This document shows, one piece after another, positions 45,404 through 53,074 of a stretch of DNA of 64,000 bases. Under the pieces are notes generated by a model. That model had not been told where the DNA came from. It was given only the letters and a program-made list of their open reading frames with translations, and ran no database searches. The position numbers were made by a program, and so were the translations under genes. Within the stretch, counting starts at the first letter, position 1; every line of letters starts with the position of its first letter. This DNA comes from Chloroflexota bacterium. GTDB lineage: Bacteria > Chloroflexota > UBA11872. The stretch spans positions 62,001 through 126,000 of the forward strand of contig JAJECS010000013.1 of assembly GCA_022821905.1 (NCBI GenBank), given 5' to 3'.

Positions 45404-46501
45404 ATGGCTGCGAAATATCGCGTTGGGATCATCGGAACGGGCCGCAGCGGCGGACTGATCGAAGACGAGCTGCCGGTCGGCGACCGGCGCAAGCCCTACG
45501 GGCACTTTAGCGCCTACGAGGCGATCGAGGAGACCGAGGTGGTGGCCGTGGCCAACCGCGGCGCGGAACGGCTGCAGCGCTTCAGCGAGCGCTTCGGCGT
45601 GACGAACACCTACCTCGACTACCGGGAGATGATCGACGCGGAGCGGCTGGACATCGTGAGCGTGACGACGCCCTCGTTCGCCCGCGCCGAACCGCTGATC
45701 TATGCCGCCGAGCACGGCGTGCGGGGCATTTACAGCGAAAAGGGGCTGTGCGCCTCACTGGCCGAGGCCGACCGCATCCACCGCGCCTGCACGGACAACG
45801 GCGTGGCGTTCAACTGGGGGGCGATGCGGCGGCATGACTTGGTGTATACGTCCATGCGGGACGCCATCGCCGCCGGTGACGTCGGCGCGCCCCAATTCGC
45901 CGTCGTCTACGGCTACACGGACATCATCAAACACCACCCGCACACGCTGGATACGGCCTCGATGCTCCTGGGCGACCCGCAGCCCGTATGGGTGGAAGGC
46001 CGCCTAATCGATCCCGGCGATCCCTTCGACCCCGCGCCGCGGCGTCCGCCGCCCAGCTACGATCCGGCGGGACATCGGTATGTCCCGGTGGCTGGCGAGG
46101 AAATTGCCGACCCGATGGTGGGGTTCTTCCGGGTCGGGTACGCGACCGGCGTGGAAGGATATTTCATCCCCCGCCGGGGCCAGTGGGACATCGAGGTGCA
46201 CGGCGATGAGGGACGGGCCGTGGTGTGGGATAACGGAGATCACTCCTCGGTGCGCCTGATCAGGGGCGAGTACGCCGACGTTCGCGAGCGCACGATTCGA
46301 GGGATCGCCGAGAGCCCCGCGGTGCTCACGATCCGCAGCATCATCCGGGAACTGGAGACCGGCGAGCGCACGACGGGGAACATCGACGTCACCATGCAGT
46401 CGGTGGAAGCGCAGTTCGGCATCGCGCACTCGCATCTCAACGGCGGCGCGCGGGTGTCTCTGCCCGTGGCAGACCGGACGCTCTACATCCCGGGTGGCTA
46501 A
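45404..46501 (+). CDS. Gfo/Idh/MocA family oxidoreductase
   Basis: NAD(P)-dependent sugar or cyclitol dehydrogenase-like protein, 365 residues from ATG 45404 (GTG 45395 is possible). Rossmann motif RVGIIGTGRSGGLIEDE, then VVAVANRGAERLQRFSERFG, YLDYREMIDAERLDIVSVTT and GIYSEKGLCASLAEADRIHR, where the usual EKP is changed to EKG. The C-terminal alpha/beta domain ends with GARVSLPVADRTLYIPGG. Its TAA overlaps the TAG of the convergent sialidase-like gene (shared bases CTAA), so there is no space between them. Substrate unknown; the neighbours suggest a carbohydrate. Confidence 0.9.
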   Translation: MAAKYRVGIIGTGRSGGLIEDELPVGDRRKPYGHFSAYEAIEETEVVAVANRGAERLQRFSERFGVTNTYLDYREMIDAERLDIVSVTTPSFARAEPLIYAAEHGVRGIYSEKGLCASLAEADRIHRACTDNGVAFNWGAMRRHDLVYTSMRDAIAAGDVGAPQFAVVYGYTDIIKHHPHTLDTASMLLGDPQPVWVEGRLIDPGDPFDPAPRRPPPSYDPAGHRYVPVAGEEIADPMVGFFRVGYATGVEGYFIPRRGQWDIEVHGDEGRAVVWDNGDHSSVRLIRGEYADVRERTIRGIAESPAVLTIRSIIRELETGERTTGNIDVTMQSVEAQFGIAHSHLNGGARVSLPVADRTLYIPGG

Positions 46502-47550
46502 CCGCCGCCTAAGTCGTCAACGCTGAGCCGCGTCCAGCGGAGGCGCTCGTAGGTCATCTCCTCGCCACTCTCGTAGATCAGGCCCACGGCGCCGTCGCCC
46601 AGGTCGCACAGGTCGGAGTAGGCGGAAGGTCCGGGGTGCACGACGAGGCCGTTCGACCAGGTGCGGCCGCCGTCGTCGCTGCGCCGCACGGTTAGCCGTT
46701 CCCGCGCCTGGCTGGCGGCATTGGCGAATACGAGCGGTCCGCCGGGACCGCCGGCGAGAACGGCCGAGGCCTGGCAGTGGGGGTCAATGAGGTCGTGGTG
46801 CCAGTCGTCCTCGGCAAACGACTCGCCGCCGTCCACGCTGCGGGCGTAGCGGCGGCGGTAGAGCGGCTGCTCCTCACGCCGGTCGCAGCGCCGGTTGAGA
46901 TAGAGGCTGCCGTCGTCGAGCTCGACGACCACGCACTCGTTCGTGCCGTCGCCCGTGGTTGCGCCGATGCGCCAGGTCGCGCCGCCGTCGTCGCTCAGCA
47001 GCAGATGAGAGCGGCACCAATCGACATAGCGCTCGTGCTGCACGCCGACGCCGTGATCGCAAGGGATGACGAATCGTCCACTTTGCAGCTGGATGCCGTG
47101 ACAGGGTCCGGTGGCGTACCACGTCCAGCCGGGCCGCTTCACCGCGCTGGTGATCTCGCGGGGTGATGCCCACGTTTTCCCGTCGTCGTCACTGTGGGTC
47201 TGCCAGACGGTGCGCTGGGCTTTGTCCTGCCAGACAAGGTCCTCGGGGCCGTCGTGGGGATTGCGGCAGAAGAGCAGCGTGATGCGTCCGGTGTCGCGAT
47301 CCACCACGGGGGCCGGGTTGCCGGCCACGTCGCCGCCGCCGGAAACCACGACACGCATGGCGTCGAAGTCGGATGCGCCGCGCTCGCGCCGTCGCAGGAC
47401 AGTGTCAATGTCACCGGTGTCGGCGCGATCGTTGCGCCGGCCTTCGGCAAAGGCCAACACGGTGCCGGCGGTGGAGACCGCCAGGGCCGGAATGCGGAAG
47501 GTGTGATATCCGTGCTCCCCGGAAACAAACAGGTCGTGGATTTCGTCCAT
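46498..47550 (-). CDS. Sialidase-like (BNR/Asp-box) protein 1
   Basis: Six-bladed-propeller sialidase-like protein, 350 residues, ATG 47550 with GAGGTGG upstream. It has the RIP motif in YHTFRIPALAVSTAGTVLAF, AEGRRNDRADTGDID, and four Asp boxes (S-x-D-x-G-x-T-W): SDDDGKTWA, SDDGGATWR, SVDGGESFA and SDDGGRTWS. Arginines in the RIP motif, RRCDRREEQP and the final third could form the arginine triad; Glu and Tyr catalytic candidates are near the C-terminus (YESGEEMTYERL). There is no signal peptide, so it may act in the cytosol on imported sialylated or related acid sugars. Divergent from protein 2. Confidence 0.87.
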   Translation of the reverse strand: MDEIHDLFVSGEHGYHTFRIPALAVSTAGTVLAFAEGRRNDRADTGDIDTVLRRRERGASDFDAMRVVVSGGGDVAGNPAPVVDRDTGRITLLFCRNPHDGPEDLVWQDKAQRTVWQTHSDDDGKTWASPREITSAVKRPGWTWYATGPCHGIQLQSGRFVIPCDHGVGVQHERYVDWCRSHLLLSDDGGATWRIGATTGDGTNECVVVELDDGSLYLNRRCDRREEQPLYRRRYARSVDGGESFAEDDWHHDLIDPHCQASAVLAGGPGGPLVFANAASQARERLTVRRSDDGGRTWSNGLVVHPGPSAYSDLCDLGDGAVGLIYESGEEMTYERLRWTRLSVDDLGGG

Positions 47551-47690
47551 AACGCCACCTCGACTCGCGCGTCGGTCCACGCGGCCAGCATAGAGCCAGC
47601 GAGTCAGGCGAGGGACATCATCCACCGACGCCCGGACAAACGCGCGACAATGCCCGCGTCACGGACGACCTGAGACTAAGGAGAAGGACC

Positions 47691-49298
47691 GTGTTGCGAC
47701 TCGAACGACACACATTCGGCGAATCAATCAACGCGGTTGAGCTGCTGCCCGACGGTCGCCTCTGCAGCTGGACCACCGAAGGCCCGGGCTTCTACATCGC
47801 GCTCGAGCAAGGCATCTTCGACGACCCGTGGGCGGGGCAGCATCTCACCGTCCGGTACGGGAGCTACGCCGACGGCACCGTCACCTGGGACGAGCCGCAG
47901 CGCGTGATGGAGCTTCCCCTTGGCTTCGGCTATTGGGGCAGCGGCCCGATGCTCGTGGATCGCGACGGCGCCATCCACCTCTTTGGCAAGCGCGTCCTCA
48001 TCTGGCCCAAGGACATCGAGCGTCCCGGACGCGACGAGCTGCGCTGCGACGTGTATCACGTCGTGTCGCGCGACGGCGGCGCCACCTGGGACGGGCCGCA
48101 GCGCATCGACTACGGCCACCCCTACACCGGCGCCCTGCGCCAGGCCGCCCAGCTCGAAAACGGCCGAATTCTGCTGCCGCTGGAGTACTACGACTGGGAC
48201 CAGACGGAGGGCATGTATTGCTGCAAGACCTGCTACTCCGACGATGGCGGGCGCACCTGGCGCAACGACTCGACCGACCTGCACGTGGCCTCGGGGGGAC
48301 GGCACAGTCACTCCGGGGCCAATGAGCCCACGCTGACCCAGCTGGGCGACGGTCGCGTCTACAAGATCATCCGCACGCCCAGTCGCTGGCAGTACGAGTC
48401 GTACTCGGACGATGGCCGGATCTGGTCGGAGGCAGCGCGCAGCCGGTTCAAATCGGCCAATTCTCCGGGCTATCTATTGCGTCTGCGCGACGGGCGGCTG
48501 CTGTTTACCTGGAACAACACCCAGGGTCCGCCATTCGGCGGCGAGCGCAAGGAGGTCTACAGCTCGCGGCACGTGCTGAACGCGGCTGTCTCCCACGACG
48601 ACGGGCGCACCTGGCACGGCTACCGCGAGTACGCCCGGCAAGCGTTGCCCGAACTGCTGAACGACCAGGCCAGCTACCCGCGCATGCTGGAGCTGCCTGA
48701 CGGTCGCGTGCTGATGATGTTCAACCACATCACCGACGCCTGGATGCACGTGGTGCTGGACTACGTGATCCTGGACCCCGACCGGCTCGACGAGACGGAA
48801 GACCGCGACGACTTCGAGCACGGCCTGGACGGGTGGTCGACGAACGGCACCGCGGGCGCATCGGTGGTGGATGCGGACGGCGGGCGGGTGCTGCGACTGC
48901 GGCACACCGGCGATTTGCCGCTGGGCGTCGAGCGCAACTTCCCCATTGGCGCCCGAGGCACGGTGTCCTTCGAGATACGCCGCGACGAAGGCTCCGCCGG
49001 CGTCGACCTAGCGCTCGACGAGACCTTCTGGCGGCCGGACGACCGGCGACCGGATGCGGCAGTTGAACTCGCGTTGGACGCGGAGGCGCTGGCCGCCGGC
49101 GCCTGGACGCCGGTGACGGTTCGCTGGGACATCGCCGCCGGCACGGCGACCGCCTCAGTGGGCGATGGCGAGCGCACCGTACCCATCCGGGACGGGCGCC
49201 TGGGACTGAGCTATCTCACGTTGTACGGCCGGGCAACCGCGGCCGAGGGCGGCGCGACCGACATGCGCCGTCTGCGGGTGCGGGTGGAGAACGACTGA
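47691..49298 (+). CDS. Sialidase-like (BNR/Asp-box) protein 2 with C-terminal beta domain
   Basis: 535 residues, GTG 47691 with a perfect AAGGAGAAGG site six bases upstream. The first ~365 residues form a BNR-type propeller with Asp boxes SRDGGATWDG, SDDGGRTWRN, SDDGRIWSEA and SHDDGRTWHG, and an Asn/Glu-containing face (GANEPTLTQLGDG, NDQASYPRMLELPDGR). Residues 370-535 look like a concanavalin-A/LamG-like beta sandwich (DFEHGLDGWSTNGTAGASVV, GTVSFEIRRDEGSAGVDLAL). There is no signal peptide. The substrate is unknown; it may be a glycoside of a uronic or nonulosonic acid, and BNR proteins also include non-sialidases. Confidence 0.82.
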   Translation: MLRLERHTFGESINAVELLPDGRLCSWTTEGPGFYIALEQGIFDDPWAGQHLTVRYGSYADGTVTWDEPQRVMELPLGFGYWGSGPMLVDRDGAIHLFGKRVLIWPKDIERPGRDELRCDVYHVVSRDGGATWDGPQRIDYGHPYTGALRQAAQLENGRILLPLEYYDWDQTEGMYCCKTCYSDDGGRTWRNDSTDLHVASGGRHSHSGANEPTLTQLGDGRVYKIIRTPSRWQYESYSDDGRIWSEAARSRFKSANSPGYLLRLRDGRLLFTWNNTQGPPFGGERKEVYSSRHVLNAAVSHDDGRTWHGYREYARQALPELLNDQASYPRMLELPDGRVLMMFNHITDAWMHVVLDYVILDPDRLDETEDRDDFEHGLDGWSTNGTAGASVVDADGGRVLRLRHTGDLPLGVERNFPIGARGTVSFEIRRDEGSAGVDLALDETFWRPDDRRPDAAVELALDAEALAAGAWTPVTVRWDIAAGTATASVGDGERTVPIRDGRLGLSYLTLYGRATAAEGGATDMRRLRVRVEND

Positions 49299-49327
49299 GG
49301 CGGACCCGAAGACCCGGCGCGTCGCCG

Positions 49328-50206
49328 TCAGGCGACGGCGAGATCGACCCAGAGGCCCCAGTGGTCGGACGCGAACAGATCGTCGGTGCAATGCCTGGTG
49401 CCGAAGCGCCCGTTGTCGGCGATGCGGAGCGGGGCGGACGCGCGACGGTGAACCAGGGTGTGGTCGATGCGAATGGGCTGGGCCTCGGGATGGTGCGCCG
49501 AGTTCCGATACCCGGACTCCACGGCCCACCGGTTGAACATGGACGAACTCGTGGGCCACGTGGGGGGCGCGGTGGAAAGGGAAGGCACCGACTCGAGTCC
49601 TACGGTCTGCATGAGATTGAACAGCAAGGAGCTGTGCGACTGCAGATTTACGTCTCCCATCAGCACGAGCAGGTCGGACTCGCCGGCCAGCGGGGCCAGC
49701 GCCTGGGCCAACTCAGGCACGGCAGCCTGCTGGGCGGCCCGCAACGACGACATTGGCAGGTGCGTGGTTGCCACGGTGGCCCGGAATCCACCGATCTCCC
49801 ACTGTGCAGCGAGGAGCCACGGCTCGTGAAAGCCGAGGTCGGCGACGCTATCGCGGTCGGCCAGCCGACGTCGCGATGTGCTGGCCGGAGGGACGCGCGC
49901 GAGCAGGGCGGGACCCATCCGCGCGGAAGGGTCCACGGTCGGCGCGTCGATCCACTCGATGAGCGGAATGCCGGTGTCGCCGGCCACCTGCTCCGGCGTG
50001 GATTGGCCAGACTCCCAGGGACGGTGCGCATCACGAGCTTCGTGGAGCACGACGATATCCGGCTCGAGGTCGGCGAGCTCCGCGGCGACAAGCGGGCGGC
50101 GGCGCTCCCACTCCCAGGAGAAGCCCCAGATGTTCCACATGGCGATGCGCAGCCTTGACGGCGGACCATCTGAAGCACTGCGCGCCGCGCTCGGAGCCGT
50201 CGCCAT
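49328..50206 (-). CDS. Endonuclease/exonuclease/phosphatase family protein
   Basis: 292-residue EEP-fold hydrolase with all metal/active-site motifs: LRIAMWNIWGFSWEWERR (Asn), DIVVLHEARDAH (Glu), TTHLPMSSLRAAQQ (His), LVLMGDVNLQSHSS (Asp and Asn), IRIDHTLVHRR and the final LFASDHWGLWVDL (Asp-His). The family covers AP endonucleases, sphingomyelinases and inositol phosphatases, so the substrate is open. No signal peptide. ATG 50206 with GAGAGG upstream. It converges with the sialidase-like gene 2 across a 29-bp gap. Confidence 0.88.
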   Translation of the reverse strand: MATAPSAARSASDGPPSRLRIAMWNIWGFSWEWERRRPLVAAELADLEPDIVVLHEARDAHRPWESGQSTPEQVAGDTGIPLIEWIDAPTVDPSARMGPALLARVPPASTSRRRLADRDSVADLGFHEPWLLAAQWEIGGFRATVATTHLPMSSLRAAQQAAVPELAQALAPLAGESDLLVLMGDVNLQSHSSLLFNLMQTVGLESVPSLSTAPPTWPTSSSMFNRWAVESGYRNSAHHPEAQPIRIDHTLVHRRASAPLRIADNGRFGTRHCTDDLFASDHWGLWVDLAVA

Positions 50207-50330
50207 TACGTGCCTCTCTCCTCAGTTCAGGATGCCGTCGCAGCCTGGATACGCCGTCGTCCGAAGACGCGCTCTGAATCGTGCCCCAGGTTGCGCGGCC
50301 TGAGCCGCTGCAGAAGCGTGGTGACGCCGG

Positions 50331-51464
50331 CTAGGCCACCACGACCAAGTGCGGCGGGGCCCACATGCGCCACCCGGCCGCCGTGGGATCAAGACCATAA
50401 ATCTGGCGCGGGGTCATCACGGGCGTGTCGGAGGCCCAGGGCGCCCGCGAGTTGTGCTGAAAGATCTTGATGCCGCGCCACTCGATCTGCGGGTAGGCCG
50501 TGGGGCTCGTGATGGCGTTGTACTTGGACACCTTGGCGTTGGGGCTGCCGAATCCATCGGCGTCGAAGACCAGCTCAACCTCAGGATAGATCTGGATACT
50601 TTGCTTGCCGGTAACCATCGACCAGGAGTCAGAGACTGCGTCCACGAACTGATGCACGATGAGCACTTTCTTGTGGGAGAGGCCCTCCTCGCGCACGTAC
50701 CTGGCCAGAATGGCCTGGACCTGGTTAATGCTGTGCGCGGAGAGGCTTCCAGTCGGCTTGCCCGGCGTGACCTGGTCCGGCGCGGTGGCGAACTCGGGAT
50801 CAAGCGCCACGTGCACGTTGGGATAGGCCAGGTAGCCAGCGTCGATCATTCGCCGGATGAAGTAGGTGGGCGAGAGGCGGCCGATCTGGCTGTCGAGGAT
50901 CACGGCCATGCCGCGATCCGCCGCGGGCTTGATGTACTCCTCGATCAGATCCACGCCCGACGCGTCGAGGAAGATCATGCAGCTGTCGTCCGCGCCGCGG
51001 CAGTTGCGAGCCAACGCGTAGATCAGGTGCGGCGCCACCATGACGGGCGCTTCGGCGAAGTCCGACATCCCGTGAACCCAGGGCTCGACGCCGCGTTCCA
51101 GCTCATCAAACGAGTTGATCGCCCCGAGCATCCCGAGCACCGGGGCCACGCCGAAACTGCGACCGTAGACCGAGAGCAACGAATGTCTCTGAAGGACCGA
51201 TAGCGGTCCGAGCGGCGTGGCCGGCAGCACGTGCGACCACCAGTCGCAGATGCCAGGGTCGGGCTCGGCAGCCTCGCAGATGAGGTCCGCGATTGATTCC
51301 GGAGGTTGAGGAGGGTCGAATTCGGCGGGTGGGTGAATACTTCCTACCGCGCCGTTGGGGTCGGTCGCCGCCGATGCAGCGGCCACCCTCCCCAAGAGCG
51401 TGCCTGCCGCGCCTCCCGACAGCAGCCCCAGGCCATGCCTGAGGAATGAGCGACGATCAAGCAT
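50331..51464 (-). CDS. Tat-exported protein, tandem paralogue A
   Basis: 377 residues with a twin-arginine signal (MLDRRSFLRHGLGLLSGGAA, cleavage likely after VAAAS). A region of about 60 acidic/Pro-rich residues is followed by a domain of alternating beta strands and helices: VYGRSFGVAPVLGMLGAINS, MVAPHLIYALARNC, AADRGMAVILDSQIGRL, PNVHVALDPEFATAP, KKVLIVHQFVDAVSD, VELVFDADGFGSPNAK and IEWRGIKIFQHN. This looks like a TIM barrel and, from memory, an uncharacterised family of secreted actinobacterial and chloroflexal proteins (LDPE/F, VHQF, DGxG). No catalytic assignment is possible. ATG 51464 is preceded by AAGGA. About 75-80% identical to paralogue B. Confidence 0.8.
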   Translation of the reverse strand: MLDRRSFLRHGLGLLSGGAAGTLLGRVAAASAATDPNGAVGSIHPPAEFDPPQPPESIADLICEAAEPDPGICDWWSHVLPATPLGPLSVLQRHSLLSVYGRSFGVAPVLGMLGAINSFDELERGVEPWVHGMSDFAEAPVMVAPHLIYALARNCRGADDSCMIFLDASGVDLIEEYIKPAADRGMAVILDSQIGRLSPTYFIRRMIDAGYLAYPNVHVALDPEFATAPDQVTPGKPTGSLSAHSINQVQAILARYVREEGLSHKKVLIVHQFVDAVSDSWSMVTGKQSIQIYPEVELVFDADGFGSPNAKVSKYNAITSPTAYPQIEWRGIKIFQHNSRAPWASDTPVMTPRQIYGLDPTAAGWRMWAPPHLVVVA

Positions 51465-51589
51465 TCCTTATGTGTAATTTTACCAGCAGAATCGGTTGGG
51501 GATACAAGATATTGGCGTGTTTCACGAGAATCCCCCACATATCGCGTAGCTGCACGGCCGGGTTGCCGCGAAAGGCTGGATGACGCCGA

Positions 51590-52720
51590 CTAGGCCACCA
51601 CAACCAAGTGCGGCGGCGCCCACATGCGCCACCCGGCCGGCGTGGGATCGAGGCCATAGATCTGGCGCGGGGTCATGACGGGCGTATCCGAAAAGCGGGG
51701 CGCATGCGGGTTGTGCTGGAAGATCTTGATGCCGCGCCACTCGATCTGCGGGTAGGCCGTGGGGTCGGTGATGGCGTTGTATTTGTGCACCTTGGCGTTG
51801 GGGCTGCCGAAGCCGTCGGCGTCGAAGACCAACTCCACCTCCGGGTAGATCTCAATTTCCTGTTTGCGGGGCACCATCGACCAGGAATCCGAGATGTCGT
51901 CGACGAATTGGTGCACGATCAGCACCTTCTTGTGGGAGAGGCCCTCGTCGCGCACGTAGGAGGCCAGGAGGGCCTGGACCTGATTGATGCTGTAGGCCGA
52001 GAGGGTCCCGATCGGATGGCCCGGCATGTCCTGGTCCGGCTGGGTGGCGAACTCCGGATCGAGCGCCACGTGCACGTTGGGATAGGCCAGGTACCCGGCG
52101 TCGATCATCCGCTGCACGAAATACGTGGGGTGGAGCCGGCCGATCTGGGTGTCGAGGATCACGGCCATGTCGCGGTCGGCCGCCGGCTTGATGTAGTCCT
52201 CGATCAGATTCACGCCGGACGCATCGAGGAAGATCATGCAGGAGTCATCGTCGCTTTGGCACGGGCGCGCCAGCCCGTAGATGAGGTGCGGCGCAACCGT
52301 GACGGGCGCCTCGGCGAGCTCCGACATGGCGTTGACCCAGGGCGCGACACCTTGTTCCAGCTCGTCGAACGAGTTGAGCGCCCCGAGCATCCCGAGGATC
52401 GGGGCCACGCCGAAACTGCGGCCGTAGACCGTGAGCATCGGTTGTGCCTGCAAGACCGACAGCGGTTCGGGTGGCGCGGGCGGCGGCAGGTCTAACCACG
52501 GCTCGCACTCAGTAGGATCGAGCTCGGCAGCCTCGCAGATGAGCTCGATGATCGATCTGCGACCGGCGCCTTCGGACCCGGCGTCCGGCGTTGGGCCACC
52601 GGGAACGGAATATGCGTCCGGCGGACCCGACGCAGCGGCCAGCCCTCCCCAAAGTGCTCCTGCCGCGCCTCCCGACAGCAGCCCCAGGCCGTGCCTGAGG
52701 AACGAACGACGGTCGAACAT
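51590..52720 (-). CDS. Tat-exported protein, tandem paralogue B
   Basis: 376 residues with almost the same Tat signal (MFDRRSFLRHGLGLLSGGAA) and the same domain as paralogue A. The linker after the signal is different in sequence (GPPDAYSVPGGPTPDAG), while the barrel and the C-terminus (YGLDPTPAGWRMWAPPHLVV) are nearly the same. B is the upstream copy and has a good promoter, TTTACA-16-TATAGT, ending a few bases before AGAGGAATG; A is 125 bp further on and could be co-transcribed or use its own weaker promoter. The pair is a recent tandem duplication under constraint. Confidence 0.8.
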   Translation of the reverse strand: MFDRRSFLRHGLGLLSGGAAGALWGGLAAASGPPDAYSVPGGPTPDAGSEGAGRRSIIELICEAAELDPTECEPWLDLPPPAPPEPLSVLQAQPMLTVYGRSFGVAPILGMLGALNSFDELEQGVAPWVNAMSELAEAPVTVAPHLIYGLARPCQSDDDSCMIFLDASGVNLIEDYIKPAADRDMAVILDTQIGRLHPTYFVQRMIDAGYLAYPNVHVALDPEFATQPDQDMPGHPIGTLSAYSINQVQALLASYVRDEGLSHKKVLIVHQFVDDISDSWSMVPRKQEIEIYPEVELVFDADGFGSPNAKVHKYNAITDPTAYPQIEWRGIKIFQHNPHAPRFSDTPVMTPRQIYGLDPTPAGWRMWAPPHLVVVA

Positions 52721-52732
52721 TCCTCTAGGCTC

Positions 52733-52760
52733 ACTATATCAGAAAATTGCTTTATGTAAA
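52733..52760 (-). promoter_or_regulatory. Probable promoter of the tandem Tat-exported paralogues
   Basis: On the minus strand: TTTACA (52760-52755), a 16-bp spacer, TATAGT (52738-52733). The predicted start of transcription is only about six bases before ATG 52720, so the leader is very short. The whole upstream stretch is markedly A+T-rich against its surroundings. Confidence 0.6.
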
Positions 52761-53074
52761 CAGCATCTGCCGAAAATATGCCCTTTCACCACATATTTCG
52801 TAAACACACACGCACTTCAGTTAGCAAGACCACTTGCGAATTCACGGAGACCCGCACAATGGCGTCGTCGCGGACCGGCCTGCCGAGATCGCTCCGGCGG
52901 ACCGAATCTCAGGACGGGCCGGGCGTGTCGACGAGCGCGGGTCCGAGACTCGCCCCTACGTCGAGCTTCCAGTACGCCCCAGGTTCGACCGATCTAGACT
53001 CCGGCGCCCGGCGGAGTGACGGAGGAGATTCGCGACGATTGCCTTCCAGGGGAAGGAGGTCAGCCAGAGCCTTC
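52761..53074. other. A+T-rich intergenic stretch without a convincing gene
   Basis: About 310 bp between the Tat-exported paralogues and the formate dehydrogenase gene, both on the minus strand. 52761-52860 is unusually A+T-rich (AAAATATGCCC, ACATATTTCGTAAACACAC). The rest is ordinary GC-rich DNA including CTTCCAGGGGAAG, a small hairpin. I see no protein gene or RNA gene. Confidence 0.5.
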
